NCBI GenBank assembly: GCA_964017065.1
Contig: OZ024787.1
Location: forward strand, 7,020,996-7,084,995
Direction of reading: 5' to 3'
Origin: Haliclona indistincta
Lineage: Eukaryota > Porifera > Demospongiae > Haplosclerida > Chalinidae
Length of the DNA: 64,000 nt
Part shown: piece by piece, positions 41,546 to 53,402 of the stretch
Layout of the letters: each line of letters starts with the position of its first letter
How positions within the stretch are numbered: position 1 is the first letter of the stretch
Made by a program: the position numbers and the translations under genes
Notes under the pieces: model-generated
Told to the model about the DNA's origin: nothing
Seen by the model: the letters and a program-made list of their open reading frames with translations, nothing else
The model's database searches: none

Positions 41546-42439
41546 CTAGTACATAGATGCTAAATACTATCAAGCAAACTCCCAGACTCTCCCAATGTGT
41601 TATGTGATGTCATGCTTTTTATGTGTTTGCTGGACTGAGCTGTTCTCAGTGTGTTTTGTGATTTTCTGAGACAAGGCACAAAGCGCAGCAGATCTGCGTA
41701 GTTTGTTTCTGTTCCATGACAACTGTAATTATGTGTTCGATGAAAACAGAGAACTTGTATAATGGCAAGATAAATGCTCGAAAAGCTAGTTTCGTGTGTT
41801 TGAACAAATTCACTCCGTTGTGCTATTACTGCTTAGTTTAAAGCCGTGTCTTGATGTTTGCTTGCTCCGTGAACACGTTCACGAAAGACAGTCACTAACT
41901 GGGCTCCGCTAAGCAATGCATCTGTTAGCTGCACCAGCATTAGTCATGCCAGTTTCTCTATGATAAATGTTTATCGAAAAGCTGGTAGCTTTCCACCATT
42001 CTTGTTGGATTTGTGTTAGTAATAATTATGACATCATATCACCGATACGTAGTATTTATTATCTATATGCTATCACTCACCAAGTGTCTCTTCACTACTA
42101 CAGGAGCTGTCGTCAGATACTACGTCACCATCAGATGGGTGTGTACTATGGCAGACAAGTGATCATAAAGACAACCATTGTACTGCGATTATTATATTGA
42201 CAATTTGTTCTATGATTGTGTTTCAGTCATCAAATTAATTATTATAAAATACACAAACCATGGGCATGGTACTACTGCACAGTGATCTTTGATTACAATA
42301 TAGCTTGCAGGTCAGTGAGATTGCTACTGACCACTGTAGTGTCATCACTAAAATAGGGTCCAGAAGGTTACATCAGTTCTCTACTGAGTACACAGCAGTA
42401 TAAATAAATCTACTGCAGAGAGAAGTTTCACTACAACTA

Positions 42440-45110
42440 GGGTCTAGAGCTGCCCGTACACCATGTTAAAACTAAAGTTTAGATCTGCCAAGTCTTGCAT
42501 TTCACAGTCGTAAGTGCAGTAAGCATTTCACTGCTCTTGTGAGCCTGACACCACAGCATAGAGACATTTCACTAAACTAGCATCCACAGGTCACCAGCAG
42601 TCGTAGGTGCGCTATGAAAGTAAGGATTTCACTGATACCACTGCTGCAGAGACATTCAGCTAAAACTAGGTCGGGTTTATACTGAACTCGCCTGTGCGTT
42701 GTAAAGTCGTAAATTTATTATAAGGGTCTAGAGCTCGCCTGTGTTTTCTATAATCGTAGATGCAGCATTTATAGTGTAAGGATTTGACTGCTATTGCTAG
42801 CCAGATATCACTTCAGAGGGAAATTCAGTACTGAAAATTGGGGTCTAGAGCTCACCTGTCCATTCTATGAGAGTATGAGAGGTGTGCTATGAGAGTATTT
42901 CGCTGCTATTGCTAGCATGATACCACTGATTTCGAGCTAGGTGCATTCTATTATTATTATTATTATCAACAGAAACCAGAACACAACATAGATAGAAGAT
43001 TATACCTGATGAAGAAATGAATATAAATAGACAAGTGATAAATTATTATATGATTTTACAGTACGCGGATATAATTTTTTGTGTTAGAGAGTTCCGAAAA
43101 CATGAGCTGTCAAGTGCAGTGGATGTACTGATGGACTTCCAGCACGTTGTACAGGAATCCAGCCTGACTTGTAAAACAGGAGATTACTACATTTGTAACA
43201 GGGGCATAGGAAGTGGAAAGAGCAAGGATGAGAGGGGGAGAAGTTTTTGAGAAAGTGTTGCCACAAGTGCTCTACAATTTGTTTTTTAATAGAGGAGAGA
43301 GATAGATTGAGGTCCACTAGAGGAAGGGCATGCGCATTCCATAGTCAGCATATTTTTTTAAAGTATGTGATGAGCAATAGAAGAATTTGAAGATTGATGA
43401 ACTAGCTTCATGGTATGTCCGGATCTTGTGTTAAATGAGGAAAAAGTGATAAGGTCCTTAACAGGAAAACCTGGATCAGGATATTTTAGACTTTTAACTA
43501 ACTGTATATAGAATATCAGTTAGCTCGTATAGGTACATCATTCAGTGGAAGCAAGTGTATAGAGAAATAAGCCTGGATTTATAGTCAGAGATGTAGTCAC
43601 AAAGAAAAAACTTAGTATATTAATAATTACCTCTTCTTTGGACCTGCTCTAATAATTGTATGTCTCTGATAAGATGTGGTCTCCTTACCGGAGAACAGTA
43701 AGTGATTTTTGATCTGACGAGAGAAATGTAGAGATTTTTTTGATTTTCGTGGGGATAGAAGAGGAGAATGTACGACGGATAAGACCAAATGTTTGATATG
43801 CTTTAGCTGTTAATTGTAGTGTCGAGACCATGACATGTCAGTTGAGATGATAATACTGAGGTCACGGCAGTGGTATAGTGAGGATAAGCTAACATTGCTG
43901 ACAACTAGTGTAGTCAGTTGATATTGCATTAGCTGTTCTATTGTGAAACCCTATAGAAGACAAGTTTTGGAAATGTTGAATGACATGCCGTTGTCTTGAC
44001 ACCATGTGCTGAGTTGATCTAAATCAGATTGGAGAAGATATGAATCTTGAAACGATAGGATCGTTTTACAAATTTTTGTGTCATCGGCAAATAGGTAAGA
44101 AGATGAAGTGATAATTGATGGAATATCATTTATGTAAATAATGAATAGAAGAGGACCTAGAATACTTCCTTGTGGAACTCCTGAAGTTACTGGCAACCAT
44201 CGCGAGATTTTATCATTAACTCTTACACACTGTTGTTCTACTGATAGTAGTAGACCCAGGGCCTGGTCTACTGTCAGGCTATACATGTATATTATACTGA
44301 ATGCACAGATCGAAACATAGTTTTCAAAGTAGCAGATGCACTATGAAAGTAGGGATTTAACTGCTATTGTTAGCCTGACATCAGGCTGAAGGCTCGCTTC
44401 TGTTTCATTAGAACTAGGGTTTAGAACTCACAGCCGCGCTATGAGAGTAAAAATTTCACTGCTATTGCTAGCCTGACACCGGAGAGACAATTCGCTAGAA
44501 CTAGCTAGGGTCTAGAGCTCATGTGCATTCTCCAGTCGTAGATGTACCATTATAGTGTAACGACTTGACTGCTATTACTAACGTGCAGACTGCGATAAAA
44601 CTATAGCTATAATAGGGTCTAGAAGGAATTGCCTGTGCTCAGCTCCATTATTGAGTGCGGATTTGACTGCATGCTATTACTAGCCTGCAGAGGGAAATTC
44701 CAGTAAAAGTAGCTAGGGTCTAGAAGTTGACCGTGCTAAGTTTTCTGCAGTGGTAAAGATGTACCATTAGTGTAAGGACTTGACTGCTACTATACCCTGC
44801 ATAGGGAAATTCTAGTAAAACTAGCTAGGGTCTAGCTAACTGAGCACAGGCAACTTCTAGTCTGCTATTAACCTGCAGAGGGAAATTCCAGTAAAACTAG
44901 CTAGGGTCTAGAAGTTGCCTGTGCTCAGTTTCTGCAGTGGTATAGATGCACCATTATTGTAGATTTGACTGATTTTGTTAGCTTGGTACTATACTGTAGT
45001 GTGGATTTCAGTAAATTTACGTCTAGACAGTAAGTGATTTCACTGGGAAGTGCTGAATTTCCATCTGCAGTGGTATCATGCGTAATAGCAGTGAAGTCCT
45101 TATTCTAACT
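42440..45110. repeat. Degenerate tandem repeat (satellite-like)
   Basis: A unit of roughly 100-130 bp recurs: GACTGCTATTGCTAGCCTG, then GAGGGAAATTC, then CTAGGGTCTAGAG, then CTGTGC...AGTCGTAGATG. It occurs before and after the LINE fragment at 42950-44288, so the LINE inserted into the array. Units are strongly diverged, so the array is old. Confidence 0.7.
42950..44288 (-). mobile_element. 5'-truncated LINE (CR1/L2/Jockey-type) with worn reverse transcriptase
   Basis: On the minus strand an intact stretch (44286-43951) encodes RT motifs SGVPQGSILGPLLFIIYIND and YLFADDTKI with LDQLSTWCQDN. Downstream the frame is broken, but recognisable C-terminal pieces remain (TFGLIRRTFSSS, KYPDPGFPVKD, NTRSGHTMKL, SLSSIKKQIVEHLWQHF). 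The 3' end at about 42950 has an (ATA)n tail. 5' truncation and a short repeat tail are typical of this LINE group. Confidence 0.82.
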
Positions 45111-46794
45111 CACAGTCCACTGTGTAGAAATACTGAGTTCTACCTAGCTTTTTTTAGCGAACACCCGTCTCTTCTGTGAAATCAGGATCGCCATGCATAG
45201 CAGTTACGCTCGCATAGAGCTGTGCAACTCATGCAATCCCATAGACCTTATACCATGCCCACGGTTTGTTCTAGGATTAATCTTGCGACCGAAACATTAC
45301 TATTGATTGCTTGTTTTGTCTCGTCAATGATCAACGGATGAATAACTTGTCAATAGTCAAACAAAATTATCACAATACAATAATTGCAACACAAGTGGTG
45401 TGGTTGTCTTTATGATCACTTGTCAGCTTTACATGCCATAATACACACCCATCTGATGACGTACGGCACCTGTGTTGTGGAGAGAGGAAATCAATTCATT
45501 TACCTACCAATACTAGTAACACAACAGTGGATGCAAAGGCTCCAAAATCAGTAGATATCGACTGAGAAAAATAATTATTGTCAACTCTTTACAAAACACA
45601 TCAACATTGCAAAAGAGACAGACACATAGTGTGTTATGAGAGTAGATATCAGCAATAAAACACTTCAGTTCAAGCTAATTTGCTTCAATAGATAGTTCTA
45701 ATCACATGGCTATTGACCACGCCCACATTGGTAACATCCTACCCTCAAACTAAGGAATAGCTTCGATTATTTTGCTGCATTACATACACTTATGCACGCA
45801 CAAAACAAAGCAAAGGCAAACTTTAGCAAACACACACACACGTGCGTACACACACACACACACACATGCACACAAGCACACGCACACACACCTGAGCAAA
45901 CAATCTGGTTCTTTCACTCCAGGTCTGAGACACTTTGCTCCAACGATACTACTACATACTCTCAGAGGTGGTTACAGAAATTGATCTCTAGTAAATGAGA
46001 GTGGTCGAGAAAAGGAAAGAGAGATAGAATAGAACACTGTGACTTACATTGTACTTTAAAGTTTAAGGGACATTGTAAATTTGAAAGCATGCAGCTACTG
46101 TGTGTTGGTGCTATGCTTGAACCTTCTGGAGTGAACTCACGAAAACAGTAACTGTGCCTCACCAAAGTCTATGAATAATGCAAAACGCTGATGCAAAAAT
46201 ACTATTATTTTGTACAGCCGATTTTGTAGGCAAAAATTAATTGCAATAAATGTATTCCCAATCATACAGATGAAAATTATTATTTTTTGATTTGGAAACA
46301 ATAATTTCTATCAAGCCTAGGTCACTAGCTTGTCAGGTGAGTACACTACAGTTGAACCACCAAGGCACACAGCTGCAGTGACTTACATCAAAGTTTCACC
46401 ATCATATTTGAGCTCTAGCTAGATCAAGGGGTACATGGTTGCTCCAATTGGTCCTGTACTCACATCTGTGACCGTGGTCAAGAATTTTGGTCAGCCAAAT
46501 CACAATCGGGCCTTGACCATTTGACCGTACTGATTTTGCTACGTTGAATTTTGCTCATGAGGCAGCCTCTGATAATAATTAGCTAGCACTGGCATGACTG
46601 TTGACTTGACCACTCAAGCATGCCTTTACTTCTGTCTTGACCGCTCAAGCAAGCCATTCTGTCTTGACTGCTTGACCAAATTAATCTAGCTTAACCGCAG
46701 TTGCAGATGTGAGTACAGGGCAGATTGGAGTAACCACCTCCAATCTGCCCTTGTAGATCTATTGGGTGGTTTTAAAGCTCAAAATAAAGGAGGA

Positions 46795-46827
<33 letters not shown>

Positions 46828-47539
46828 CACACTCTCTCTCTCACCGAAGTCTCACTAGGCGGTTCTACCTCGAGGGTGGCGGCGTACCTGGTTGATGAGA
46901 CACAACTCAGAGCCTAGTGCTATGATCCATGCAGTCACTAGCACACCGGCCGTCAGCATGGACGACAGCTCAGCTGTTTTTCCTCTTACACTACAGATTC
47001 ATATTTCATACTGCATTGCTAGTCGCCATTTTATTTGTGGGTGTCACAAAGGGTGTGTTCGCTTTGGACCGAGTCCTGGTCCGTTACGTTACGGTGAGTA
47101 CGTCGATTATGTCAATTCGATCTTGCAACAATAGAAAATTGAAAATTGGTTTTTGACACTTAGAATTGCCATATTTGAAAAATGGAAAATACAGATTTTA
47201 GTCCTTTTTATTCTTTTTATTAATAGAATATTGACTGATCCAAATGTACACTGACCAGATAGAGTTAGTAATGTGAAAGCTCTAAAGTTAGCATAATTAT
47301 GTTGCTGACAAAGCACCGTGTTTTTGAGAAATGTTGTAAACAAGCAAATACTGTTTTCTGAACATTCTACTCGGGGCGCTGATTCTACTTGTTGTTAATT
47401 GTCACAGTAAACTGGCAATCTTTTTGCATTCTTTCTATTTTGTGAAAGAGTTTTGGCAACTACAATAAGAAACTATGTTCAACCAAAATTAATGTAATTA
47501 TTTTGTTGAGTTCTTAGGCAACATTTTTATTTTGCTTCC

Positions 47540-49146
47540 ATGGCTTTTCCTAGGATATTCAGGTCTTCTGTTGGTCGCTGGAAGCGATGGTGGAAAAAAT
47601 CACTCAATACAAGCTGCTTCAGCAAGAAAATGTTATTACTCTTGGTGTGGCAAGTGTTCTTTGGCTTTTCCTACTGGCTGCATATTAAAGCAGATGCACT
47701 TTTTCTCACGAGTAAAATTTTAATTGCTTCGGAATTACTGTCCTTATTTCTTGCTCCCTTTCTTGGCTGGCTTGCTGATGTTAAATGTGGAAGATATGAA
47801 GTTATTAAATTTGCTTCTTTAGTTTCATTTCTTGTAAGTCCTTTGACCTTTATCGCACTTTTTGAAGATGCCTCTACACAAAATAAGGTACTGTTGTCTA
47901 TTTCAACTGTTACAGTAAGCTTTAGCAGTGCATGTTATTCAGCAGCCATGCTTCCCTTCTTAACAGATCAGATAATTGGTGCCACTTCAGATGAGCTTTG
48001 CACTGTTGTCTACTGGTATGTTTGGACTCTGAACGTTGGTAATGGTATATCAGATATAGTTATTGGAACTATGTGTTCACTGATAGGTACTTCATTGTCC
48101 AATTAGCTGTTATTTTTGCCGTTCCTCCTGCTGTGATCATCATCAGTGACTGCTTGTGTCAGCAGTGGTTGGACAGGACTCATAAGGTCACTAACCCCAT
48201 CAAGCTCATCATACAGGTACTCAACTACACTAGGAAGCACAGATACCCTGAGAGACGCAGTGCCTTCACCTATATTGATGAGGAACAGCCCAAAAGAATA
48301 GACTATGGCAAGGAAAAGTTTGGAGGTCCTTTCATTGAGGAGGAAGTAGAGGATGTCAAGACTGTCTTTCGCCTGCTCCCTCTAACCATATGCTTGAGCT
48401 TCATTGTTAGTGCTTTAGGAATTATTCATATACATCTCTTATCAGACAATGTAATCACTAACATTGTACTGAATCATGGATTGTCGCACTGGCTCTTTCC
48501 TGTAGTATTGATACCGTTCTATCATTTTATGGTTCGTCCATGTATGTGCAGTTACAGTCCAAGTATGTTACGACGCATTGGTATAGGCTTGTTCATGTGT
48601 ATTCTAGGCTTCATACTATTGCTCGTGTCTGGAGTATGGGGAGTAGTACGCATTGATGATGTGCATAGATACACAACTTGTGAAGCGCTTAATACAACTC
48701 TACCGACTAATTCCATTGAATGGTATTGGAAGCTTGGTCCTTATCTCTTGTATGGTGTTGGGAACACGATAATCTATGTGCTCCTACTTGTGTTCATCAT
48801 TGCTCAGTCACCTGACAAGATGAAAGGCTTTTTTATAGGAATTGAGTTAGCGTGTCGCGGACTCATCTTATTAATCAATATGGGGCTTTATCCACTTGAA
48901 TTTACTCTGTGTTACGATGTAATATCTTCAGCCAGTGTTTTGATTCTTTTTGTGATCTTTCTGGTTCTTTCCAAGCGCTACACGCTACGTGAGAGGAACA
49001 GAGAGATCAACATTCAGGCCATAGTGGAGGAACACTATGATAGATACTTGGACCAGGAGGAGCAGTATATCAGAGAAAATCCACATTACTTTGATCCGAT
49101 AGAATCTGATAGTGATGAGGATTCTGTCACTCATAGCACCAAATAG
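47540..49146 (+). pseudogene. POT/SLC15-like transporter with one frameshift
   Basis: Paralog of the 5074 copy, in the second block. Bases 47540 to about 48060 are open, and 48073-49146 continues in another frame through the charged loop, all later helices and the acidic tail. The break is one missing T in a TTTATTGG run near 48059, where the 5074 copy is normal. The four breaks in the middle of the 5074 copy are absent here, so the two copies were disabled independently. A single-base assembly error is possible, and if so this would be a working gene of about 535 residues. Confidence 0.7.
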
Positions 49147-50531
49147 TCAGCAAGTGATAATAGTCATGTCATTGAGTGATAGTAGTCATAAATAAAAATT
49201 AGTAGTCAAATGTCATCGTTTTATAGCTACCTCCACAGTGACTATCAAGTGTTTTTTAGTTCTTGAACTGACATATGCATGATGCAGCTGTGTAATGTTT
49301 TCGAGTCAGTTGTTTCTGAAACAATAAAGTATTGTTATAAAAAGTTTTTGTAACCAGTTGATAATTTATGCATTATTTGTTTACAGTTCATTCTAATTGT
49401 TGACAGAAAAAATGGGAGAAAAATGTGTTGCACAATCAAAATTTGTACCCAATATTGCTATTAGCTTGCGCCGAGCTCATACAGGTACATGTCCCCCACA
49501 TGTGACTAAGATTCCTTCATCTCAGCTGCTTTGAATCAGGATTCTTTTTAGGAAGTGTTATCCTCACTTAATACCCACCACTCTTTTTTTTTTTACTAAT
49601 AATATATTTTAAAATAAATGGAAGCTGGTTCTTTCTTGTGAGAGATAGTACAATGGTGTACAAATTCTTTTTGCGAACTCTTGAATGGTCTGTTGCAAAG
49701 AGAAATTAACTTACTCTCTTTAGTTGTATGCTTGAGCACAATTAATAGTGTTCTTTTGTGTATGTGTATCGTACAAACATATTTTCTCTTGTTGTTAATT
49801 GTCACAGTAAAACTGGAATTAAAGTTTTTTGACCACTGCAATAAGAAACAATGTTGACAACTAAAGTGTAATACTGAGTTAATCTTGTGTCAGAACAGAA
49901 AATGTGAGTTCTTAGGCTACTTTTCGGTTTGCTTTGTCTTCCATTCATGGCCCTAGGCTTCCATTATAATATAGTTGGTGGAAGTGATTCATAGTAGAGA
50001 GAAGTGATGTCTGATGTAGGAATGCATGGTCTATTAGCCAGTCAATCGTGTACCGTTTTGTATCACCTCCGTGTTGGTTTACATTGTAGACCAGTGGCAG
50101 ATTTCTTAATTACTGGTCTACATCCCTACATGCTTTTACTATTGAATTAGTTTAATGTACTGTATGCTAACTCTCTAATGATGTTTTGGTTCATAGAACT
50201 GTTTTGCATCAGCTGTGTGTGCACTCCCAGTAGAACGTTCTATTGCTGTACTATAATGCTTGAACAAATCACTGGTTGCTCTTCTGTGTCTGTATTGAGC
50301 AAGTGAATAGCTTGTTTACAAATTTAAATACTGTGTGCACCTTTGTTGCAGTTCTTATGTTGTATGTCTGTGAATTCTCCATACACATGTGAACATCAGT
50401 CTTAAATTTTGAAAATAGATTCGCAGTGAGTTCAGACATCCATTCAGTTAAGTATTTTTACATAGGGGATTCATTTCATTATGGCATATGACTATTAAAG
50501 ACGTTCGATTATTGTTCAAGTCTCATACTGT
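49147..50531. other. Intergenic, paralogous to 6720-8046
   Basis: The same arrangement as in the first block: worn transporter 5' stump (about 49790-49960), then a solo fold-back arm (50010-50135), then the promoter-proximal block. No intact gene. Confidence 0.5.
50010..50135 (+). repeat. Solo, degenerate fold-back arm, second-block copy
   Basis: Counterpart of 7455-7575, carrying TGATGTAGGAATGCATGGTC and GTTGGTTTACATTGTAGACC. Both copies show the same truncation. Confidence 0.6.
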
Positions 50532-50561
50532 TATGCCTATCAGTATTGATAGTTTACGTTT
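50532..50561 (+). promoter_or_regulatory. Conserved promoter-proximal block, copy at the 50603 gene
   Basis: Third copy of the TATGCCTATCAGTATTGATA block with TTTACG, about 40 bases before the ATG at 50603. See the entry at 3022. Confidence 0.35.
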
Positions 50562-50602
50562 GAGTGTCAACATAATAGTGTACAACTGTTAATAGGTAGC
50601 CA

Positions 50603-52213
50603 ATGGCTGGTTCTAGAGTAATATCGCCATCTTACGGTCGCTGTCACTGGAAGCAATGGTGGAAGAGATCACCTACCTGCTGTAGTAAGAAGATATTGTT
50701 GCTTCTGGTATGGCATTTGCTCTTTTATTTTTCTTGGGGTGCACTTGCATATGTACTAATTGCTAGTGACAGTGTCTACTTTGCATCTATATTTCTTTCA
50801 TACTCATTTGCTCCTTTGATTGGCTGGCTTTCTGATGTTAGATTTGGAAGATATGAAGTTATTAAGTTTGGTTCGATTGCCTCATTCTTATCCAGCATAT
50901 TGTGCTATTTTGCTGTGTTCAATGGAGGTTTTTCTATCTTAAGTAATGTGCTTTTGTCTATAGCAACTGTTGTAGTGAGCATTGGCTTTGCATGTTATAC
51001 AGCTGCCATGCTTCCCTTCTTAACAGATCAGATAATTGGTGCTACTTCAGATGAGCTTAGTACAGTTGTACACTGGTATTATTGGATGCAAAACTTCGGA
51101 CTTGGTGCATCCAGCATGATCGTTTATTACTACTATTATTATGTTGTTAGTAACTTGGCAAGTTTCCTTGTCTGCTCAACTATAATATTTGCTGTTCCTC
51201 TTGCTGTGATCATCATCAGTGACTGCTTGTGTCAGCAGTGGTTGGACAGGACTCATAAAGTCACTAACCCCATCAAGCTCATCATACAGGTACTCAACTA
51301 CACTAGGAAGCACAGATACCCTGAGAGACGCAGTGCCTTCACCTATATTGATGAGGAGCAGCCCACACGAATGGACTATGGGAAAGAAAAATTTGGAGGA
51401 CCCTTCACTGAGGAGGAGGTAGAGGATGTCAAAACTGTTCTACGCATGATTCCCTTGATCATATGCTTGAGCCTCAATGTGAATATTTTGGACATGAGTC
51501 CCACAGTTTACCTATTTAATGACAATGATATAATTTTGATTTTAAATGTTGCGATCGTGTCTTGGCTGTTTCCGGTACTACTAATTCCACTGTACCAGCT
51601 TTTACTGTACCACTGGTTCCACAGATATAGTTCAAATATGTTGCATTGCATTGGAGCAGGCTTGTTCATCTGTGCACTTGGCTTCATTCTATTGTCTGCA
51701 TTAGGAGTAGTTGGTGTAATAGTCTCTGATGATGTACAAAGATACTTATCGTGTACAACTGTATCTCCTAATGCTACTAATCCAGGCGACTATACGGAGT
51801 GGTACTGGAAACTTAGTCCTTGTATATTCTATGGTGTTGGAAAGACGATAATCAATGTTCTTTTTCTCGAGTTTATTATTGCTCAGTCACCAGACAAGAT
51901 GAAGGGGCTTGTTATGGGAATAGCATTGGCTATTCATGGCATCGTTGATTTAATTGCATTGAAATTTTCACAGTTTACTCTTTGCTATGACTTGTTCATA
52001 ACAATGATTCTTGTTGTTCTGTTTGTGGTCTTCCTGGTTCTTTCCAAGTGCTACACACTACGTGAGAGGAACAGAGAGATCAACATACAGGCCATAGTGG
52101 AGGAACACTATGAGAGGTACATGGACCAGGAGGAGGAGTACATGAGAGGAAATCCACATTATTTTGATCCGATAGAATCTGATAACGATGACGATTCTGA
52201 CACACTGTCTTGA
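50603..52213 (+). CDS. POT/PTR2-like (SLC15-type) 12-TM transporter
   Basis: Intact 536-residue intronless gene, the second-block partner of the 8118 gene, with the same segment order: GWLSDVRFGRYE, TDQIIGATSDEL, YYYYYYV, the long charged loop, six further hydrophobic segments and the Glu/Tyr tail. It lost a codon in the N-terminal RSPTCC. A deletion near 52205 replaced the QSTK end by LS. Like its relatives it lacks the ExxER motif in helix 1. Role as a proton-coupled solute or peptide carrier is inferred from family only. Confidence 0.8.
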   Translation: MAGSRVISPSYGRCHWKQWWKRSPTCCSKKILLLLVWHLLFYFSWGALAYVLIASDSVYFASIFLSYSFAPLIGWLSDVRFGRYEVIKFGSIASFLSSILCYFAVFNGGFSILSNVLLSIATVVVSIGFACYTAAMLPFLTDQIIGATSDELSTVVHWYYWMQNFGLGASSMIVYYYYYYVVSNLASFLVCSTIIFAVPLAVIIISDCLCQQWLDRTHKVTNPIKLIIQVLNYTRKHRYPERRSAFTYIDEEQPTRMDYGKEKFGGPFTEEEVEDVKTVLRMIPLIICLSLNVNILDMSPTVYLFNDNDIILILNVAIVSWLFPVLLIPLYQLLLYHWFHRYSSNMLHCIGAGLFICALGFILLSALGVVGVIVSDDVQRYLSCTTVSPNATNPGDYTEWYWKLSPCIFYGVGKTIINVLFLEFIIAQSPDKMKGLVMGIALAIHGIVDLIALKFSQFTLCYDLFITMILVVLFVVFLVLSKCYTLRERNREINIQAIVEEHYERYMDQEEEYMRGNPHYFDPIESDNDDDSDTLS

Positions 52214-52514
52214 AGTGTCGTTAACATTTTTACTATCTTGTATACTGGTTTGTGAGTTTCATATGTACTTTGTTTTGTGGAGTGATACAGTATTAATTAT
52301 TTATTTGGTTGATGTTTAGTATTGTAAACTGATTGGAATTATTATTGCTCATTTTTCAGATGTTCTAGATGATCATGGTAGTGAATATCTGATAATAAAA
52401 TTTAATATTGGTAGATATTCAACGGATCAGAAGAATCAATAATGCGGAGGAGAAGTGGTCGACGGTCGAAGTGCAGCGTAAAATTCTATAGAGCACATAT
52501 TTTCCTACCCAGGA

Positions 52515-53045
52515 CCAACTTTCCAGTACCACTCCGCATGTTCAGTAGCATGAATTACTGTACAAGCTATATATCTTTGCTCATCATCAGAGACTATTAG
52601 ACAAACCTGCTCCAATGCATCGTAACATACTTGAACTTAAATTATGAAAACATCTGCACAGTAACAGCTGATAAAGTGGAATTATTAGTAAAGGAACTCA
52701 TTTAAAACTTTATCACTCAAACAGGTTTACAACAGGACAGTTTTCGAAGATACATACACTGAGACTCAAGCATTCTGAGCAAGCGTAGAAAAGTCTTGAC
52801 ATCCTCTACCTCCTCCTCAGTGAAGGGACCTCCAAATTTTCCCCTTCCATAATCTATTCGTGTAGGCTGCTCCTCCTCAATATAGGTGAAGGCACTGCTT
52901 CCTAGTTTTGTTGAGTACCTGTATGCTTGATGATGAGCTTGATGGCGTTAGTGGCCTTATGAGTCCTGTACAACCACTGCTGACACTAGCAATGATGATC
53001 ACAGCAAGAGGAACAGCAAATTAAAGAGTACTGTTGATCCAATCA
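52515..53045 (-). pseudogene. Antisense fragment of a transporter gene (uninterrupted)
   Basis: Second-block counterpart of 10045-11815 without the Helitron-like insertion. The GCATCGTAACATACTTGAAC junction at about 52619-52638 is the empty site. It is opposite in direction to, and about 360 bases upstream of, the sense gene at 53403. Confidence 0.8.
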
Positions 53046-53402
53046 AATTTGTTTTTATAAACGTAGTATTATGTATGTCTGCTTAGACATTTGTGAATTA
53101 GACAGACATAATAATAGAGTCATGTATGTGTAGTGACCATAATACCATGATGAGTGTTTTTGGCAGTATCTGATGTGCATAACATCATGTGACTTAAAGT
53201 GGTGGAAGATTTATTTGAATGTCAGTTATTGTCACATCAATTAAGTTCAATGTCGAATACTCATGCACATGCAACGGCTGTAACACCTGCACATGCATGA
53301 GCTCAATGATACACTAGCTTTTGAAATTATTTAAAAGAGCAAGTATACTGTCTTTTAGCTACTCTTGCACGTTATTTTATAAAGATTTATTCTTCCTAAG
53401 CT

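Larger units (their letters stand above)
40151..47256. mobile_element. 7.1-kb inverted-repeat element containing satellite and LINE debris
   Basis: The ends are GGTCAGTGTACATTTGGATC and its inverse. Inverted similarity continues over about 280 bp, including ATTAAAATGGCGACTAGCA against TGCTAGTCGCCATTTTA. A 6-bp repeat AGATAG (40145-40150, 47257-47262) flanks it. The block-1 sequence at about 4802-4815 (TTAGATAGAGTTAG) shows the uninterrupted site. Inner arms at about 42110-42270 and 45255-45475 are also inverted to each other. No transposase is visible. Long terminal repeats with 6-bp duplications occur in Polintons, but none of their proteins is present. Confidence 0.75.

Noticed and set aside
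40151..47256. Identification as a Polinton/Maverick on the basis of the 6-bp duplication and long terminal repeats
   Set aside because: No polymerase, integrase, protease or capsid-type frames are present, and the ends start GG rather than the usual AG. Left unclassified.
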